NCBI GenBank assembly: GCA_025449115.1
Contig: JAHLKC010000261.1
Span: 1-26,970 of the forward strand
Source: Chytridium lagenaria
Lineage: Eukaryota; Chytridiomycota; Chytridiomycetes; Chytridiales; Chytridiaceae
DNA length: 26,970 bases
Reading direction: 5' to 3'
Shown here piece after piece: positions 1 to 9,274 of the stretch. Every line of letters starts with the position of its first letter. Positions within the stretch are counted from its first letter, which is position 1. The position numbers were made by a program, and so were the translations under genes. The notes under the pieces were generated by a model that saw only the letters and a program-made list of their open reading frames with translations, was not told the origin of the DNA and did not search any database.

Positions 1-122
1 AAGTTGGGGCTAAGCGCGGCAACTTGCGGAAAAATAAATGAAAGTGGAAAAATCAATAAGGAAGGTAATACAAGAAACATTGAAGTAATACAAGAGATAT
101 TAGGGAAATTCCGTCACATTTC
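1..122. other. Left flank of the LINE, no gene
   Basis: A-rich sequence with no credible ORF. The 11-mer GTAATACAAGA occurs twice (65-75 and 85-95), a short 20-bp-period duplication. This is host or older-repeat sequence present before the LINE landed. Confidence 0.5.
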
Positions 123-134
123 TTAAGAAGCGAT

Positions 135-136
<2 letters not shown>
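123..136. repeat. LINE target-site duplication, left copy
   Basis: TTAAGAAGCGATTA lies directly before the poly(T) tract. It is repeated perfectly at 5789-5802 at the other end of the LINE. A 14-bp duplication is typical of target-primed reverse transcription. Confidence 0.9.

Positions 137-166
<30 letters not shown>
137..166 (-). repeat. LINE poly(A) tail (30 bp)
   Basis: Thirty uninterrupted T on the + strand mark the 3' end of the minus-strand LINE, immediately next to the target-site duplication. The long pure tract suggests a recent insertion, because such tails normally erode. Confidence 0.9.
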
Positions 167-167
<1 letters not shown>

Positions 168-616
168 TTTATAGTTATTTATTGGGGCAAACTCTAAATA
201 CAACAAAGCCTTGCGACCTCCCGCACGTAAAGAAAAAACCAAAGAAATAACAGGCCTACGTGTCCCGTTCTGGGCTCAGGCAATTTGACAGACCGGGTGA
301 AAGGAAAGAAGTATTACATGCGTAAAGGGGGGCGGGACCAGTTGGGAAAGGGGAAAGGTGGGGACTCACGAGTCCTTACAGGGAACCCAGGGAGTCATAG
401 TTTCCTCGAGACCACTGGGGTATTTAAGATTTTAGGGTACGAGAGAAAAAAGAGGACTGCGGGGGCCTGCCCTCGACCCATCCGTCTGTCGGGTGGGATT
501 GGAATGTAACCGCTTTTCCGGAGATAAAACCAAAAACACTAATAAAGAACCTGCCCAAGAAAAACTACCAACTTCGCCTACAAAAGATAAAGAACCGTCA
601 AAGAGATTGGGGAGTG
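167..616 (-). other. LINE 3' untranslated region
   Basis: About 450 bp lie between the ORF2 stop and the poly(A). Short ORFs on both strands here show no recognisable domain. I see no second gene. Confidence 0.6.
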
Positions 617-3600
617 CTATTGGTCGTCGAGGCCATCGCCGTTCCAGCCAAGAAGGCGGGAGCAGACCCTGTTGACTGCGGTAGCGGCCAGTGCCCATGT
701 GTCTTTCACTGAGTTGTTAACGGCCGTGCATTGTTGTTGCCATTCTTCATATTGCTCCGGTGATGCGTGTCGCGGTACGTTGGGGAGTCTGGGGAGGTCC
801 TCCAGAATGTCCAGTAGTCGGTCGATATGATTGATCCCGGGATGTGCATTGGCCTCCCACCCCCCAGGTGCGTAGTCCTCTATGACGTCAGGGATCCAGA
901 CATCCCCTCCAGAGCACTCCACTGCATGGGTCCGGCTCACTTCAGAGGGTATGCCGTCCCTCTCCAAGCATCTCATGCACTCTTTGTACGGATGTCCCGG
1001 GAGGGCACCCAGCCTCCAGCAAAGTAGCCGACGACGGGTCTTCCTGGATATGAATGGGGTACGGGCTGTCAGGATTGCTGCGGGTTGATCTTTGTGGGTG
1101 ATAGCGAGGGCAAGTTCCTGGTATTTCCCTCTTTGGTCTTCTCTTGCCGCTCGTAGCCTTTCTGCCTCCAGGGTGCTGAGCTCTTTGCTTCCTTGGAGGT
1201 TGTAAAACGGTAGAACTAGCGCTGCTTCTAAGGTAGGGAATTGGTCTGGTGCTGCCGTATGTCTATTCATGGCTTCTTGCCATAAGTGCGATGTGGTTAT
1301 GACATTACGGAAATTAGGGTCGTGTTCGCCTTCAATTTCCTCCATGTCGAAAACCAGGGAGGTAAGGAAAGAGGGATCTTCCCTCCTATCCCACATGCGC
1401 ACTCTCAACTTAGTTGCCAGAGCAATGTTGCGGAATTGCAGTGTCGGGAGGTTCAGTAGTCGACGAAGCCCCCGTTGAGTCGTTGAGTATGGGAGGGAGA
1501 GGCCGGTTCGTAATGCTTGGAGTTGGAATCGTTCGCATTGTTGAATGAGGGAGGCTGGGAATATGGTGAGCTGGAATCCATATTCGACCACAGGTCGAAT
1601 TATAGATTTGTAGACCCTCAGAATTGTGCTGCCCGAGAAGCCGTTCCCCCTAAATCCAAGGGGCACTATGTCTTTAAGCCTTGCTTTGCCAAATTGAATC
1701 CTGGCTCGCACATGGCGGTGGGGTCAAAGCCGTACAAAGTGAACATGAATCCAAGGTAGCCAAAGGAAGTTTGTTGGGGAAGGATGGAGTCGTAGAGTTT
1801 GAGTGAGGTGAGCGCTATGTTGGCAAGATGCGTGGGGGCCAGGACGACAGTCTTGGCTGGAGCAAAACGAAAATGGTGCTGGCGACTTTCATATTCCAGG
1901 AATCGGATCATACGATACATTTCTGCCACTGAGCTAGCGATGATGACGATGTCATCCGCGTACAGGACCATAGATGTTGCTCCAAAGCGAGCGCGGAACC
2001 TTGATGCAATATCGTCAATGAAGTGGCTGTACAGAACCGGACTGAGGACTGACCCTTGAAGTAGGCCGATCTCCAACCAAAAAACCCCACTGGTTTCCCG
2101 GTTAATGGTGATAGTCGCCACACATCTATCAAACATCGCTTGTAGCAAAGAGACCAGGGTCTCATGCGTTCCCTTAGCGCGCAGTTTTTCCCACAATAAC
2201 TTACGATCCACCGTATCGTAAGCTGCTTTAATGTCTAGGAAACATAGTAGGTGTCCTGCTCTCCCTCCATTTGTCGCCAAACGTGCTTTGATGATTGCGT
2301 TGAGAACCGCCGCCTGGTCTGCCGTCCCTCTGCCTTTACGGAACCCTCCTTGTGCTGAGTCGAGAGGCAACTGTCCAGATGGGGTAGAATGGCTCGCTCA
2401 ACCACTTTCCTCATGAACCTGCGTTAGTGAGATAGGTCGGTGCTGGGTCACATCGGCGCTATCCCCTTTGGCCTTCCACAACGGGAGGATGTTCACCTGA
2501 CTCCAGGCTGAAGGGCATACTCCCGCCCGAACCATGAAGTTAACAATGGGGGTCAACCATTCCGCGACTATGGTCCGAATTGGTTTAAGCACCTCTGCAC
2601 GAAAGCCGTCAGTCCCTCCCGCCTTCCCGGAGGGGGTTCGACTAATGGCTCTCACGATGTCGTCAACCGAAAAGGTATTGAAGACCTCAGGCGGATGGGG
2701 GAGAGGTGTTTCTGATAGGGGTGGGGGTTTGCGGTCGGCTGTCCATTAATCGAATTCACTTTAGCAAAATGTTGACGGGCTTGCTCGAGAGATGCTTCAT
2801 CGTTGCGGAGGCCCGATGCTGTGGTGTGACGGCCTCTTCGGCGAGAGGCAGCTGCAACTCTCCTGACGGTCTCTGTTTGTGTTGAGTTGTGCAAGGTCTC
2901 CGTCCATTTCTGGTATCCCGCAGTTTTCTTCTTTTGAAAGGTACGTTTCAGCTTCCTCCGAGCCTTCTCGTTCCTCCTCCGCCTGTGCATAGAGTGGGGA
3001 CCACGTATACGTATCGTTACGGCGGTGAAGAGCAGATTGACGTTCTTTTGCCAAGGATTTCATCTCGTCATCCCAACACGAATCAGCCTTTGGGGACTTA
3101 TTGGGGTTTCGTCGTCCTACCACCTCTGCTAGGACCTTCGCCAGAGGTGTGGTTAAGGCCGCCATTGCCTTATCCACTACCTCCAGTGCAGCCTTATCAG
3201 AGAGGTTGTCCATGTTGGCCCCCTCCAATGCGTTGGTGATGGCCAGCAACGTTCCTTCCCGTATTTCTGCGCATTTCTCTTTATATCTGTTGTGAATTGT
3301 AGGTTCGTTTAGTCGACCGTGTGAGAAGGGTTGCATCTCTTGATTGCGTTGTTGGGCTGCTGGAGGGAGTGATACTGTAGTCCAAATCAGTTTATGATCC
3401 GTATCCACAGGAGTCTGCCGCTCGGTTCTTAGGGGGGTAGTATGGGCCCTCAGACCAGCCGATACTGCGATGTAGTCAATGATTGAGTTTCCAGATCCTA
3501 AACCACTACGTTGGAATGTCCACGGGGGTACTAAAGACGGCGGGTTGTGGATCAGTTCAAGGTTGCCTTCCCCAGTCCATCAATAAACGCCGTCTTTTGC

Positions 3601-4130
3601 CATTCCGCAGACCCCCGTAGATCCCCGTTATGGGGGTTGCCCAGTCTTGTGTTAAAGTCCCCGAGGATCATTGATGGTTCTGCCGGGAACATGTGGTGCA
3701 TCCGACGTATGGATACCAGTTTCTTCCGGTAGTGGCGAGATCTTTTGAGGTTAGGGGGAATATAAAATACGCCTATTCGAATCACCCCTTTAAACCGAAA
3801 CCAGATGAAATCTCCCTCAGGATCCTTCTCTATTAATGTGAAATCTTCAGCGGAAGTTGTCGCTGGGTTCCGCATGATGCTGATTCCCCGGCGGGTGAGA
3901 CCGGATCTGGCATCCATGGGGGTCCGAGTGTCAAAAGGGACGTAGTTCTCATATCCAAAGATACGTGATTCTAGTGGTAAAAAAGTTTCTTGTAGTCCCA
4001 AGAAGTGGAGGTTGTACTTGTGGAGGAGATCAATACATTCGTGGTAAGAGTTCGTGAGACCTCTCACATTCAGGGAACCCACCCGAATGGTAGTGGGTTT
4101 CCCGTTGTTCCTATTCGGGTGTGCCATCAT
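617..4130 (-). pseudogene. LINE ORF2: AP endonuclease + reverse transcriptase, frameshifted
   Basis: This is the LINE's nicking and copying enzyme. The first 190 or so residues (4130-3552) hold the AP-endonuclease motifs LNVRG, QET and GDFN. After a frame change the endonuclease ends with NSIIDYI and the TDH histidine motif near 3400. A spacer follows, then reverse transcriptase: WSQVNILPLWK-type start (about 2500), motif A FLDIKAAYDTVD (about 2230), motif B QGSVLSP (about 2050) and the catalytic YADD at 1951-1962. The C-terminal part (1711-617) has a C-x2-C-x13-H-x3-C motif, as many LINE ORF2 proteins do. The reading frame changes near 3550, 2950, 2650, 2420, 2380 and 1690, so no single ORF spans it. 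The total of about 1,170 codons is normal for the family. The start overlaps the end of ORF1 by 20 bp. Domain identity is certain; whether the breaks are real is not. Confidence 0.9.
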
Positions 4131-5681
4131 TCAGACTCGGGGCCGTTACGCCCAAGTTGTTTGATGCCGAGGATGGTTGAGGTTCGATTGAGTAAGAGAT
4201 GTTTTTCATTCGGGGAACACGGAACAGGTACGACGCGATGATGAAGGCCATGTCATGGGCCTGCACCATGTCTTGGGCCAAGTTGTTCATGAATCGGTCC
4301 TTCATCTCTTCCTTGCCGTCTCCTTCAAAGTAGGTGGTGCGTATGTCGATGGCTACGGTCTTTACTCTGCTGACCCGCATTACAAGGTTGTCTATCGCTT
4401 TCTGGGCGTCCTCGCCGTGGAAGGCAATCTCGGTCTTGTTCCCCATCATTCTTTTGTTGGCGATGCTGTTGGTCGGGACTCCCTGGGCGCGTAGATATTG
4501 TCGAATGACTGTGCGGTTTTCTCCCGGTAGGTTTTCTAGCACCGTCCACTTCATGCTGTTGACTTTGGACTTGAGTATTGGATTGGTGATGTCGTCCACT
4601 GACTGTATGTTCAGTGGTGTGCGTTTGATGGCCGGTTCTCTTTGTCGGAGAGGTGAGTTGGTGACTGGGTTCCTTCTGGTCTCCGCCAGTTTATCCAGTT
4701 GCTCCTGTTGCAGTGCCGGGGCGAGTTTTGCAATCGCGGCGATGGCTTGCAGGGTGGGCGAGGGTTTTTTAGCTCCGTTGCGCTTTGCTGCATTAAGGTA
4801 ACTCCCCGGTTCTGGTCTGCTACCTCCTGCTTGCTCTCGCTTCCGCATTATCAGATTCTCCTTGGCTAATTTCCCGCATAATTGCGTAACTACTTCTGAG
4901 TGGCTTTCCGACAGGGTGAAGTACTTCTGGATCTCTTGCATCAGCTTCTTGAGGGCTGGTGGGATATTAGTCTTATCTTCAATAGCGTAGGAGGTAAATA
5001 ACTCTCTGACGGTCTTTTTGCACTCTTGGAGTGAAGAAGGTGGTTTTGGGATGGTGTCCATCACGGGGGGGTGAACAGCGAGTGGACCATCTTGTGGGTG
5101 TGATTTGGCAGTCGCAGAGTGGGGAGATCTAGGCAGAATGCCCAGAAACTGGATACTGGGATTCTCCCCGGGCAATCTTGAGGGGATGTAGATCCAGGAT
5201 GCAGGACCGTACTGCACTGTGCTTGGTTCTGATGTCCGAAAGGTTTCCAATGGTGTTGGGTGCCGATCCCTTCACATGACGGACACTGTAGCAGGGGTTG
5301 CATGACCTTAAGGAAGGCATTGAGGATGGGGACCGTGATGTCTTCAGGGTGTATGGTCTTCGCGAGGTCTTGGAGTGCCTTCCCCGTCGTGCACTTCTGG
5401 ATCGATCTAAGGACCCCAGCCTCAATCCTAGCATTTCTTGACTGTTTGTTGGGCGATTGACTAACTGGTTCTTTCATTACTCCGTCCACTATCTCTATGT
5501 CGTCCATGGATACTCTGGGGAAGCGGATGCCTTGTTCTTCGATGATACCGACATCTGCAGGGTGGTCGGGTATCTCTTCAGGACGGGGTCTTTTCTTGAC
5601 GGTGAGTGGTTTCTCCCCTTCCTCCTCCTCATCCATCTGCTCTGCCCATGACTTCTTTGTTGCTTCCCTCTCTGTCTCCAT
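4111..5681 (-). pseudogene. LINE ORF1: putative RNA-binding protein, frameshifted
   Basis: By position this is ORF1, the nucleic-acid chaperone that coats LINE RNA. The first frame starts with METERE at 5681 and runs through an acidic, then Lys/Arg-rich, segment to a CPSC pair near 5280. The frame then changes, within about 5270-5080, into a second frame that continues to TAG at 4111-4113. The second part is rich in Ala, Lys and Gln, with likely helical stretches (LAKENLIMRKRE, IAAIAKLAPALQQEQ). Its C-terminal half (ILKSKVNSMKWTVLENLPG onward) could be an RNA-binding fold, but I see no named motif such as a CCHC knuckle. The last 20 bases overlap ORF2, which suggests re-initiation after termination. 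The ORF1 role is inferred from position. Confidence 0.7.
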
Positions 5682-5788
5682 GGGTGTTGGCTGCTGTGTT
5701 GTCTGGATCTCTTCTTCGGATGGCCTCTCCGCGATGGAGGCCGTCCCGGTCAGCTTGGGGGCATGTCCGAAAAAGAATAAAGTTTTTT
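5682..5788 (-). promoter_or_regulatory. LINE 5' leader / probable internal promoter region
   Basis: These 107 bp lie between the LINE 5' end and the ORF1 ATG. LINEs usually carry their promoter here, but I recognise no specific element. One upstream ATG is followed after three codons by a stop. Confidence 0.4.
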
Positions 5789-5802
5789 TTAAGAAGCGAT
5801 TA
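5789..5802. repeat. LINE target-site duplication, right copy
   Basis: Perfect second copy of TTAAGAAGCGATTA, following the LINE 5' end. Its last five bases form the start of the tRNA-like acceptor stem described next. Confidence 0.9.
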
Positions 5803-5867
5803 AGGTTCAGTAGTAATCCTCGAATGTTCGGAGGACGAAGTCGCAGGTTCGAGTCCTGGTTGAATCA
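5798..5867 (+). pseudogene. Degenerate tRNA-like sequence (tRNA pseudogene or SINE head)
   Basis: The T-arm is canonical: stem GCAGG/CCTGG (four of five pairs) around TTCGAGT, forming a good Pol III box B (GGTTCGAGTCC, 5846-5856). Acceptor strands 5798-5804 and 5860-5866 pair at six of seven positions, counting one G-T. An anticodon-like stem CCTC/GAGG is at 5818-5821 and 5831-5834. A box A-like GGTTCAGTAGT is at 5804-5814. However, the D-arm region is too short. The 7-base loop option (AATGTTC) lacks the invariant T33 and has a G-G closing pair. It is therefore unlikely to be a working tRNA. A tRNA-derived SINE head or a tRNA relic fits better. Confidence 0.45.
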
Positions 5868-5900
5868 GTCATTATGAATAACAACAAGTACAGTGTGTCG

Positions 5901-5995
5901 TCAAATTAGTCAGTGTCCCCGAGCACGACGTGAGGAGACGGGAGTATGTCGCGGCGAAATGCCCTTCTGAGATCTCAGTGCTTGCTTGGTAATTC
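5901..5995 (+). repeat. Diverged direct repeat, unit 1
   Basis: This ~95-bp unit shares the core GTGAGGAG...GCGGCGAAA.GCCCTTCT plus a GCTTGC.TTGGT..TTC end with unit 2 (6015-6109). It lies just after the tRNA-like sequence, so it may be the body of a SINE. No coding potential is seen. Confidence 0.6.
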
Positions 5996-6014
5996 TAGAA
6001 ATGAGGAACGCCGA

Positions 6015-6109
6015 ATCAATTAGTGATTAATTCACAATGTGAGGAGGTGGGTGTAGGTTGCGGCGAAAAGCCCTTCTTAGACTTCATTTCTAGCTTGCCT
6101 TGGTTGTTC
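6015..6109 (+). repeat. Diverged direct repeat, unit 2
   Basis: Second copy of the unit at 5901-5995, spaced about 114 bp apart start to start, with many substitutions but the same order of conserved blocks. This is an old duplication. Confidence 0.6.
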
Positions 6110-6142
6110 AGTATGATTTGAACATCAAATCATATATTTTTT

Positions 6143-6224
6143 TCTTTTTTCCTGCGTAAGTAATTAATTTCAACATTATATAATATATTATACTTTCTTT
6201 TCTTTTTTCCTGTGTAAATAATTA
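6143..6224 (+). repeat. Short direct repeat in AT-rich DNA
   Basis: TCTTTTTTCCTGCGTAAG at 6143-6160, followed by TAATTA, recurs at 6201-6224 with two changes. The intervening and following sequence to about 6270 is very AT-rich. Confidence 0.6.
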
Positions 6225-6343
6225 AAAATTTATTTTGCTATCTCTACTTTTTTTTCAACCATAATTTATTGATATTTTTACGTAACGATGTGGAGGTGAA
6301 AGTCTATCAATGGAACGCTTCCAAAACCAATTTTGGTGTTGCT

Positions 6344-6421
6344 AAATTTGTTTGCAAACGATGTTGCAAACATTGCCGTCTCGGCAACCGTCGTGTTTGC
6401 AAACCGTTTGCAAACGAAATT
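6344..6421. repeat. Inverted-repeat cluster built on GTTTGCAAAC
   Basis: The 10-bp palindrome GTTTGCAAAC occurs exactly at 6350-6359, 6395-6404 and 6406-6415, with GTTGCAAAC at 6363-6371. The left block (6344-6371) and right block (6395-6421) are imperfect inverse complements. Between them lies a second stem, TTGCCG-tct-CGGCAA (6374-6379 and 6382-6387, within a base). It could be a cruciform, an RNA stem or a cluster of binding sites. It ends about 65 bp upstream of a TATA box. Confidence 0.75.
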
Positions 6422-6484
6422 ATTGCCAAACTTTGTCCAACCTTGTGCCGTGTCCAGCGTTAACAACTCAGAACATCCTTTCAT

Positions 6485-6492
6485 TATATAAG
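6485..6492 (+). promoter_or_regulatory. Putative TATA box
   Basis: TATATAAG, followed by GGG, lies downstream of the palindrome cluster. An AATAAA poly(A) signal is at 6942-6947. Together they could bound a transcript of about 450 nt or be U3-R of an unrecognised LTR. No coding sequence with recognisable similarity lies between them. Confidence 0.35.
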
Positions 6493-6569
6493 GGGTTAAC
6501 TCCCCCGTTGAAACTATTTAGTGCAGCGCAATTGCATATGCGAAAAAGAGGATGTGACTTTCCCTAAGG

Positions 6570-6637
6570 TAGCCAAGAATGCCTTGGCTAAAACTTCCAG
6601 GGCGAAGTGTGAAATATTCAATAAAATGATATTTCAC
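6570..6637 (+). other. Two consecutive hairpins downstream of the TATA box
   Basis: TAGCCAAG (6570-6577) and CTTGGCTA (6583-6590) form an 8-bp stem with a 5-base loop. GTGAAATAT (6609-6617) and ATATTTCAC (6629-6637) form a 9-bp stem with an 11-base loop. Both lie 80-150 bp past the TATA-like sequence, so they would be in the 5' part of any transcript. Confidence 0.5.
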
Positions 6638-7530
6638 TGTAAGCATATTTCCAAGATGCTATATGTACGGCTTTTCCTTTTACCCCCTCCTGCTTGTACA
6701 CTAACAAAGTCTTTAGGATTTGTCATGGTAAGTCTTTACTTACCTTATACGGTATTCAGGTTTTCCCACGGCATTGTATATATGTCGCCGTCTGGTTTTC
6801 CCTGTTTACCGCCCTTTTGTATCTTGGGACTTTGTTTTATTTTGTACATATCTTTTCTTTTTCCCCTCGCTCATTTATACCCACTGTTTATATGTTTATT
6901 TATTATTTATTTATGTTTATGTTGAGCGAGAGGGTTTTACAAATAAAGATAGAGAAGTTGTCCCATCCCAAAACCTGTCCCCAGTAATGTCCAGGTCCAG
7001 GTCCAGGTCTTCTCATATACACACGCGCCTACCTCTGGCACCAAGGTTAGTACCAAGTAATCTTACCAGAAGGTGCCTCCGTCGGGTCCTCAGACACACC
7101 GCGTATGTTCCGTGGCGTTGGGTGATCGGCTGCTGCAAAGCCCCGATCAGCAAACCCCCCTTCGGCTCGCGGCCGTTGAGATGGAGTATCAACGCAGCTT
7201 CCCCTCGTTATCGTCATTTCGGGTTTAGAGACTGCCCTTAGCACTGGGAACGCTAAGGAAACGCCTTTACCGCCACGATGATTGACGGAATGGGCAAAAA
7301 TGGTTGTAGGAAGACTTACTTGAAAATACCGCAGCTAAGTATCTCTTCCTTCTGGTCACGTGCTTGTATCCACCCTTATTCCCTTTATCTTTCCTTTGGA
7401 ATGCTGATCATCATTGAGTTCCACTTACTTTATACTCTGGACATTGTTTATCTTTGTGAAATACACTAAACTTTATTCATTTATGTGTAGACGTTCTATG
7501 TACCATTAGAAGGTACTAGTCCTATCAAAA
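6638..7530. other. Unassigned sequence, no supported gene
   Basis: This stretch holds a T-rich region with hydrophobic but unrecognisable ORFs, an AATAAA at 6942-6947, and three perfect TCCAGG units at 6990-7007. A GC-richer part follows (about 7060-7250). I see no domain, RNA gene or LTR that I can defend. Confidence 0.4.
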
Positions 7531-7562
7531 CTCCTACCATATCTTCGGATACGTGGTAGGAG
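7531..7562 (+). other. Stable hairpin with TTCG tetraloop
   Basis: CTCCTACCA (7531-7539) pairs with TGGTAGGAG (7554-7562), and TATC (7540-7543) pairs with GATA (7548-7551) around the loop TTCG. A CG bulge sits at 7552-7553. In RNA the closing C(UUCG)G is an exceptionally stable tetraloop. The strand is assigned by the tetraloop. Confidence 0.7.
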
Positions 7563-7868
7563 GCCGTAGTTTCACAGAAGGAAGTCAACTTCATCATGCC
7601 TAAGACTGTTTACTATTTTAGAAGTTTTCGGGGCCAACCAGGCTTTGAGGGACGGAACATTTAAAATATGATGTAATAATGGCTTGAAAAGTGTTAGGAC
7701 AACATATCAAAGGTGGGGCAATCGAATCCAGTTCTAAAGAGGAAGCCCAAGACGTTCACCCACACGGGTTTGTATAGGTTAAATCAAGACATGGAGGGCT
7801 CTAAAGTCTTCCACTGTTTAGTACAACCTGTTGGAGTTGGAATCATCGCATCCTTCCAAAGCTCCAAG
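7563..7868. other. Unassigned sequence before the reversed LTR
   Basis: No ORF, repeat or RNA gene is recognised here. The sequence next to 7869 is not the primer-binding site expected beside a 5' LTR of family A. Confidence 0.4.
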
Positions 7869-8372
7869 TGTTGAATACTTGTTGTTCATGGGGCTCAATT
7901 AAAACAAAGTTAAACGCACTTTTGCTCGAACAACGTTCTTAATTTACTTTGACTCAACACACGAGTCTTTAAATACTGAAACAAAACGAACAAGTAAAGA
8001 GGAAAGACAACACAAAGGTAAACCTATCGGAGACGCGTACACTCACGCGTTGAACTCTCCACTACAAAGATAAACAAATCAGAGAGCCTTGACGGAAACA
8101 AAGGGAATAAAGGCTAGAAGAGAATGTCCAATCACAAACAGGTAGAATTATAATTAGACTGCCATAAAGAAAATAAACCAATCAAGGAAGGTAAATCAAA
8201 GTGGGAAATTCAAATGAGTCCAGAATGTAAATGAGAAGTCCAGTGTGCGCGTTCGCGCTCAACGCAACGACGCGTAAATTCCAGAGCACTCTAGTGTTGC
8301 GCCCGACGCCGCGGACTAATGGTGCGAGTGATCCTGACGCGTTCTTGTGAGTCAAGTGAGCGAAACCCAACA
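7869..8372 (-). mobile_element. Family A copia LTR, reversed, isolated
   Basis: On the minus strand it begins TGTTGGGTTTCGC and ends GTATTCAACA. It aligns end to end (504 bp) with the forward LTRs at 12873, 21986 and 26215. The TATTTAAA and the cluster of ACGCGT motifs are conserved. No primer-binding site follows and the flanks (CCAAG, CTGAG) are not a target duplication. It is therefore either a solo LTR whose flanks were rearranged or a 3' LTR cut from its element. Confidence 0.9.
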
Positions 8373-8447
8373 CTGAGTAACTGGACGGCATACATTGACA
8401 GTAGAAGGGCAAAGTCAAGCACGACAATTATAGTATGATAGATGAAA

Positions 8448-8967
8448 TTACCTGTGCAAGAAGAAGAATGAGTCGTTCAAGTACATCAAAAGTTTTAAAG
8501 AAGAAGCCGAGAAGAAAATCAAAAGGAAACTCATTGAAATCGTGGCAGAAAACGGTGGCGAATTCAACAACAAACAGATGATGGATTGGTGCTTAGAGCA
8601 TGGGATCCGACTTACTTTCACCGTGCCGTACACACCGCAACAGAACGGTGTTGCCGAACGGATGAACAGGACCTTGAACGAGAGGTCTAAAAGCATGTTA
8701 AGCTTATCAAAACTCGAAACGCGGTTTTGGGGTGAAGCCGTGATGGCTGTAGCTTACCTCATTAACCGATCACCAACCCGAACGAACTTACAAGATGCAA
8801 CACCGCTTGAGAGATTCGCTGGAGTAAAACCTGACTTGTCAAGACTTCGTGGATGGGGTTGCCTTGTGCTCGTCTTGATACCTAAGCAACAACGAAAGAA
8901 GGGAGATTTTATGCACGACGCTGTGCTCTTGTGGGGTATGAACCGCTGGGCTATCGCCTTTGGGAGA
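8448..8967 (+). pseudogene. Family B copia integrase fragment
   Basis: This piece of Ty1/copia integrase matches 12624-12870 and then extends beyond it. It reads through the PQQNGVAERMNR block with the third catalytic acid, then FWGEAV, AYLINRSP and, after a frame change, GYEPLGYRLW, a block that follows the core in copia proteins. The second catalytic aspartate is replaced: codon 8548-8550 is GAA (Glu) in VAENGGE, where the related copies have GAC. The fragment starts abruptly at 8448 and is cut at 8967 by a reversed family B LTR. It also holds the uninterrupted version of the site where family A inserted into the other B copy (AAAGCATGTT, about 8690-8699). It is not functional. Confidence 0.88.
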
Positions 8968-9274
8968 GGTGACAGGGATCTAATAACTATGAAACTTCCA
9001 TATATTAATGTTAACTACTTTTCGCAATACATGTAGAAGGTGGGGATTTACATCAGAACTCATGACCCATAAATCCCTCCTATTACGTATCATAAACTAA
9101 ACATATATTGAAGTTAAGGGATTAACGTATCTCAAATGGAATGAGGAGCTCAATACAACTAATCAAATCAAAACTTAAATTAACGCGTGAGCAAATAAAG
9201 TTCGGGGGAAAACAATTTTGAAGAAATACGAATGTGGGTGAGTAAAACAAAATAGAAAGATGATAAACCCAACA
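8968..9274 (-). mobile_element. Family B copia LTR, reversed, truncated
   Basis: Read on the minus strand it starts TGTTGGGTTTATC and follows the forward LTR at 9364 to CCTGTCACC, then stops. About 90 bp of the LTR 3' part is missing, including the end with the primer-binding junction. It faces the forward LTR at 9364 head to head. Confidence 0.85.

Larger units (their letters stand above)
137..5788 (-). mobile_element. Full-length non-LTR retrotransposon (LINE), degenerate
   Basis: This element of about 5.65 kb reads on the minus strand. Its 5' end is at 5788 and its 3' end is a 30-base poly(A), seen as T at 137-166. It carries a short 5' leader, ORF1, an overlapping ORF2 and a 3' UTR of about 450 bp. 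The perfect 14-bp duplications abut the poly(A) at one end and the leader at the other, so the copy appears to be full length rather than 5'-truncated. ORF2 has AP-type endonuclease and reverse transcriptase with no RNase H seen, followed by a cysteine/histidine motif. This matches the general L1/Jockey/Tad-like layout, but I cannot assign a clade. Both ORFs need frame changes, so this copy is probably dead unless those changes are sequence errors. It jumped into the 5' edge of a tRNA-like sequence. Confidence 0.93.

Noticed and set aside
2889..3239. Plus-strand ORF within the LINE
   Set aside because: It is the antisense of ORF2, Pro-rich, with no domain.
5798..5867. A functional tRNA gene (possible TGT anticodon)
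   Set aside because: The D-arm is too short, T33 is missing, the anticodon stem has a G-G closing pair and the variable region is odd.
6561..6580. CTAAGGTAGCCAA resembling a conserved large-subunit rRNA segment
   Set aside because: The match is limited to about 13 bases, and the following sequence forms a local hairpin and does not continue as rRNA.
6940..7060. LTR end followed by a primer-binding site (TGGCACCAAGG)
   Set aside because: No second copy of the candidate LTR and no defined left edge exist in the window.
6521..7241. Open frames of 134 and 155 codons on the + strand
   Set aside because: They are hydrophobic, low-complexity translations of T-rich DNA that overlap each other, with no domain or supporting signals beyond a possible TATA box.
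7869..8372. Intact solo LTR with target duplication
   Set aside because: The flanking five bases differ (CCAAG and CTGAG), so a simple solo-LTR origin is not supported.
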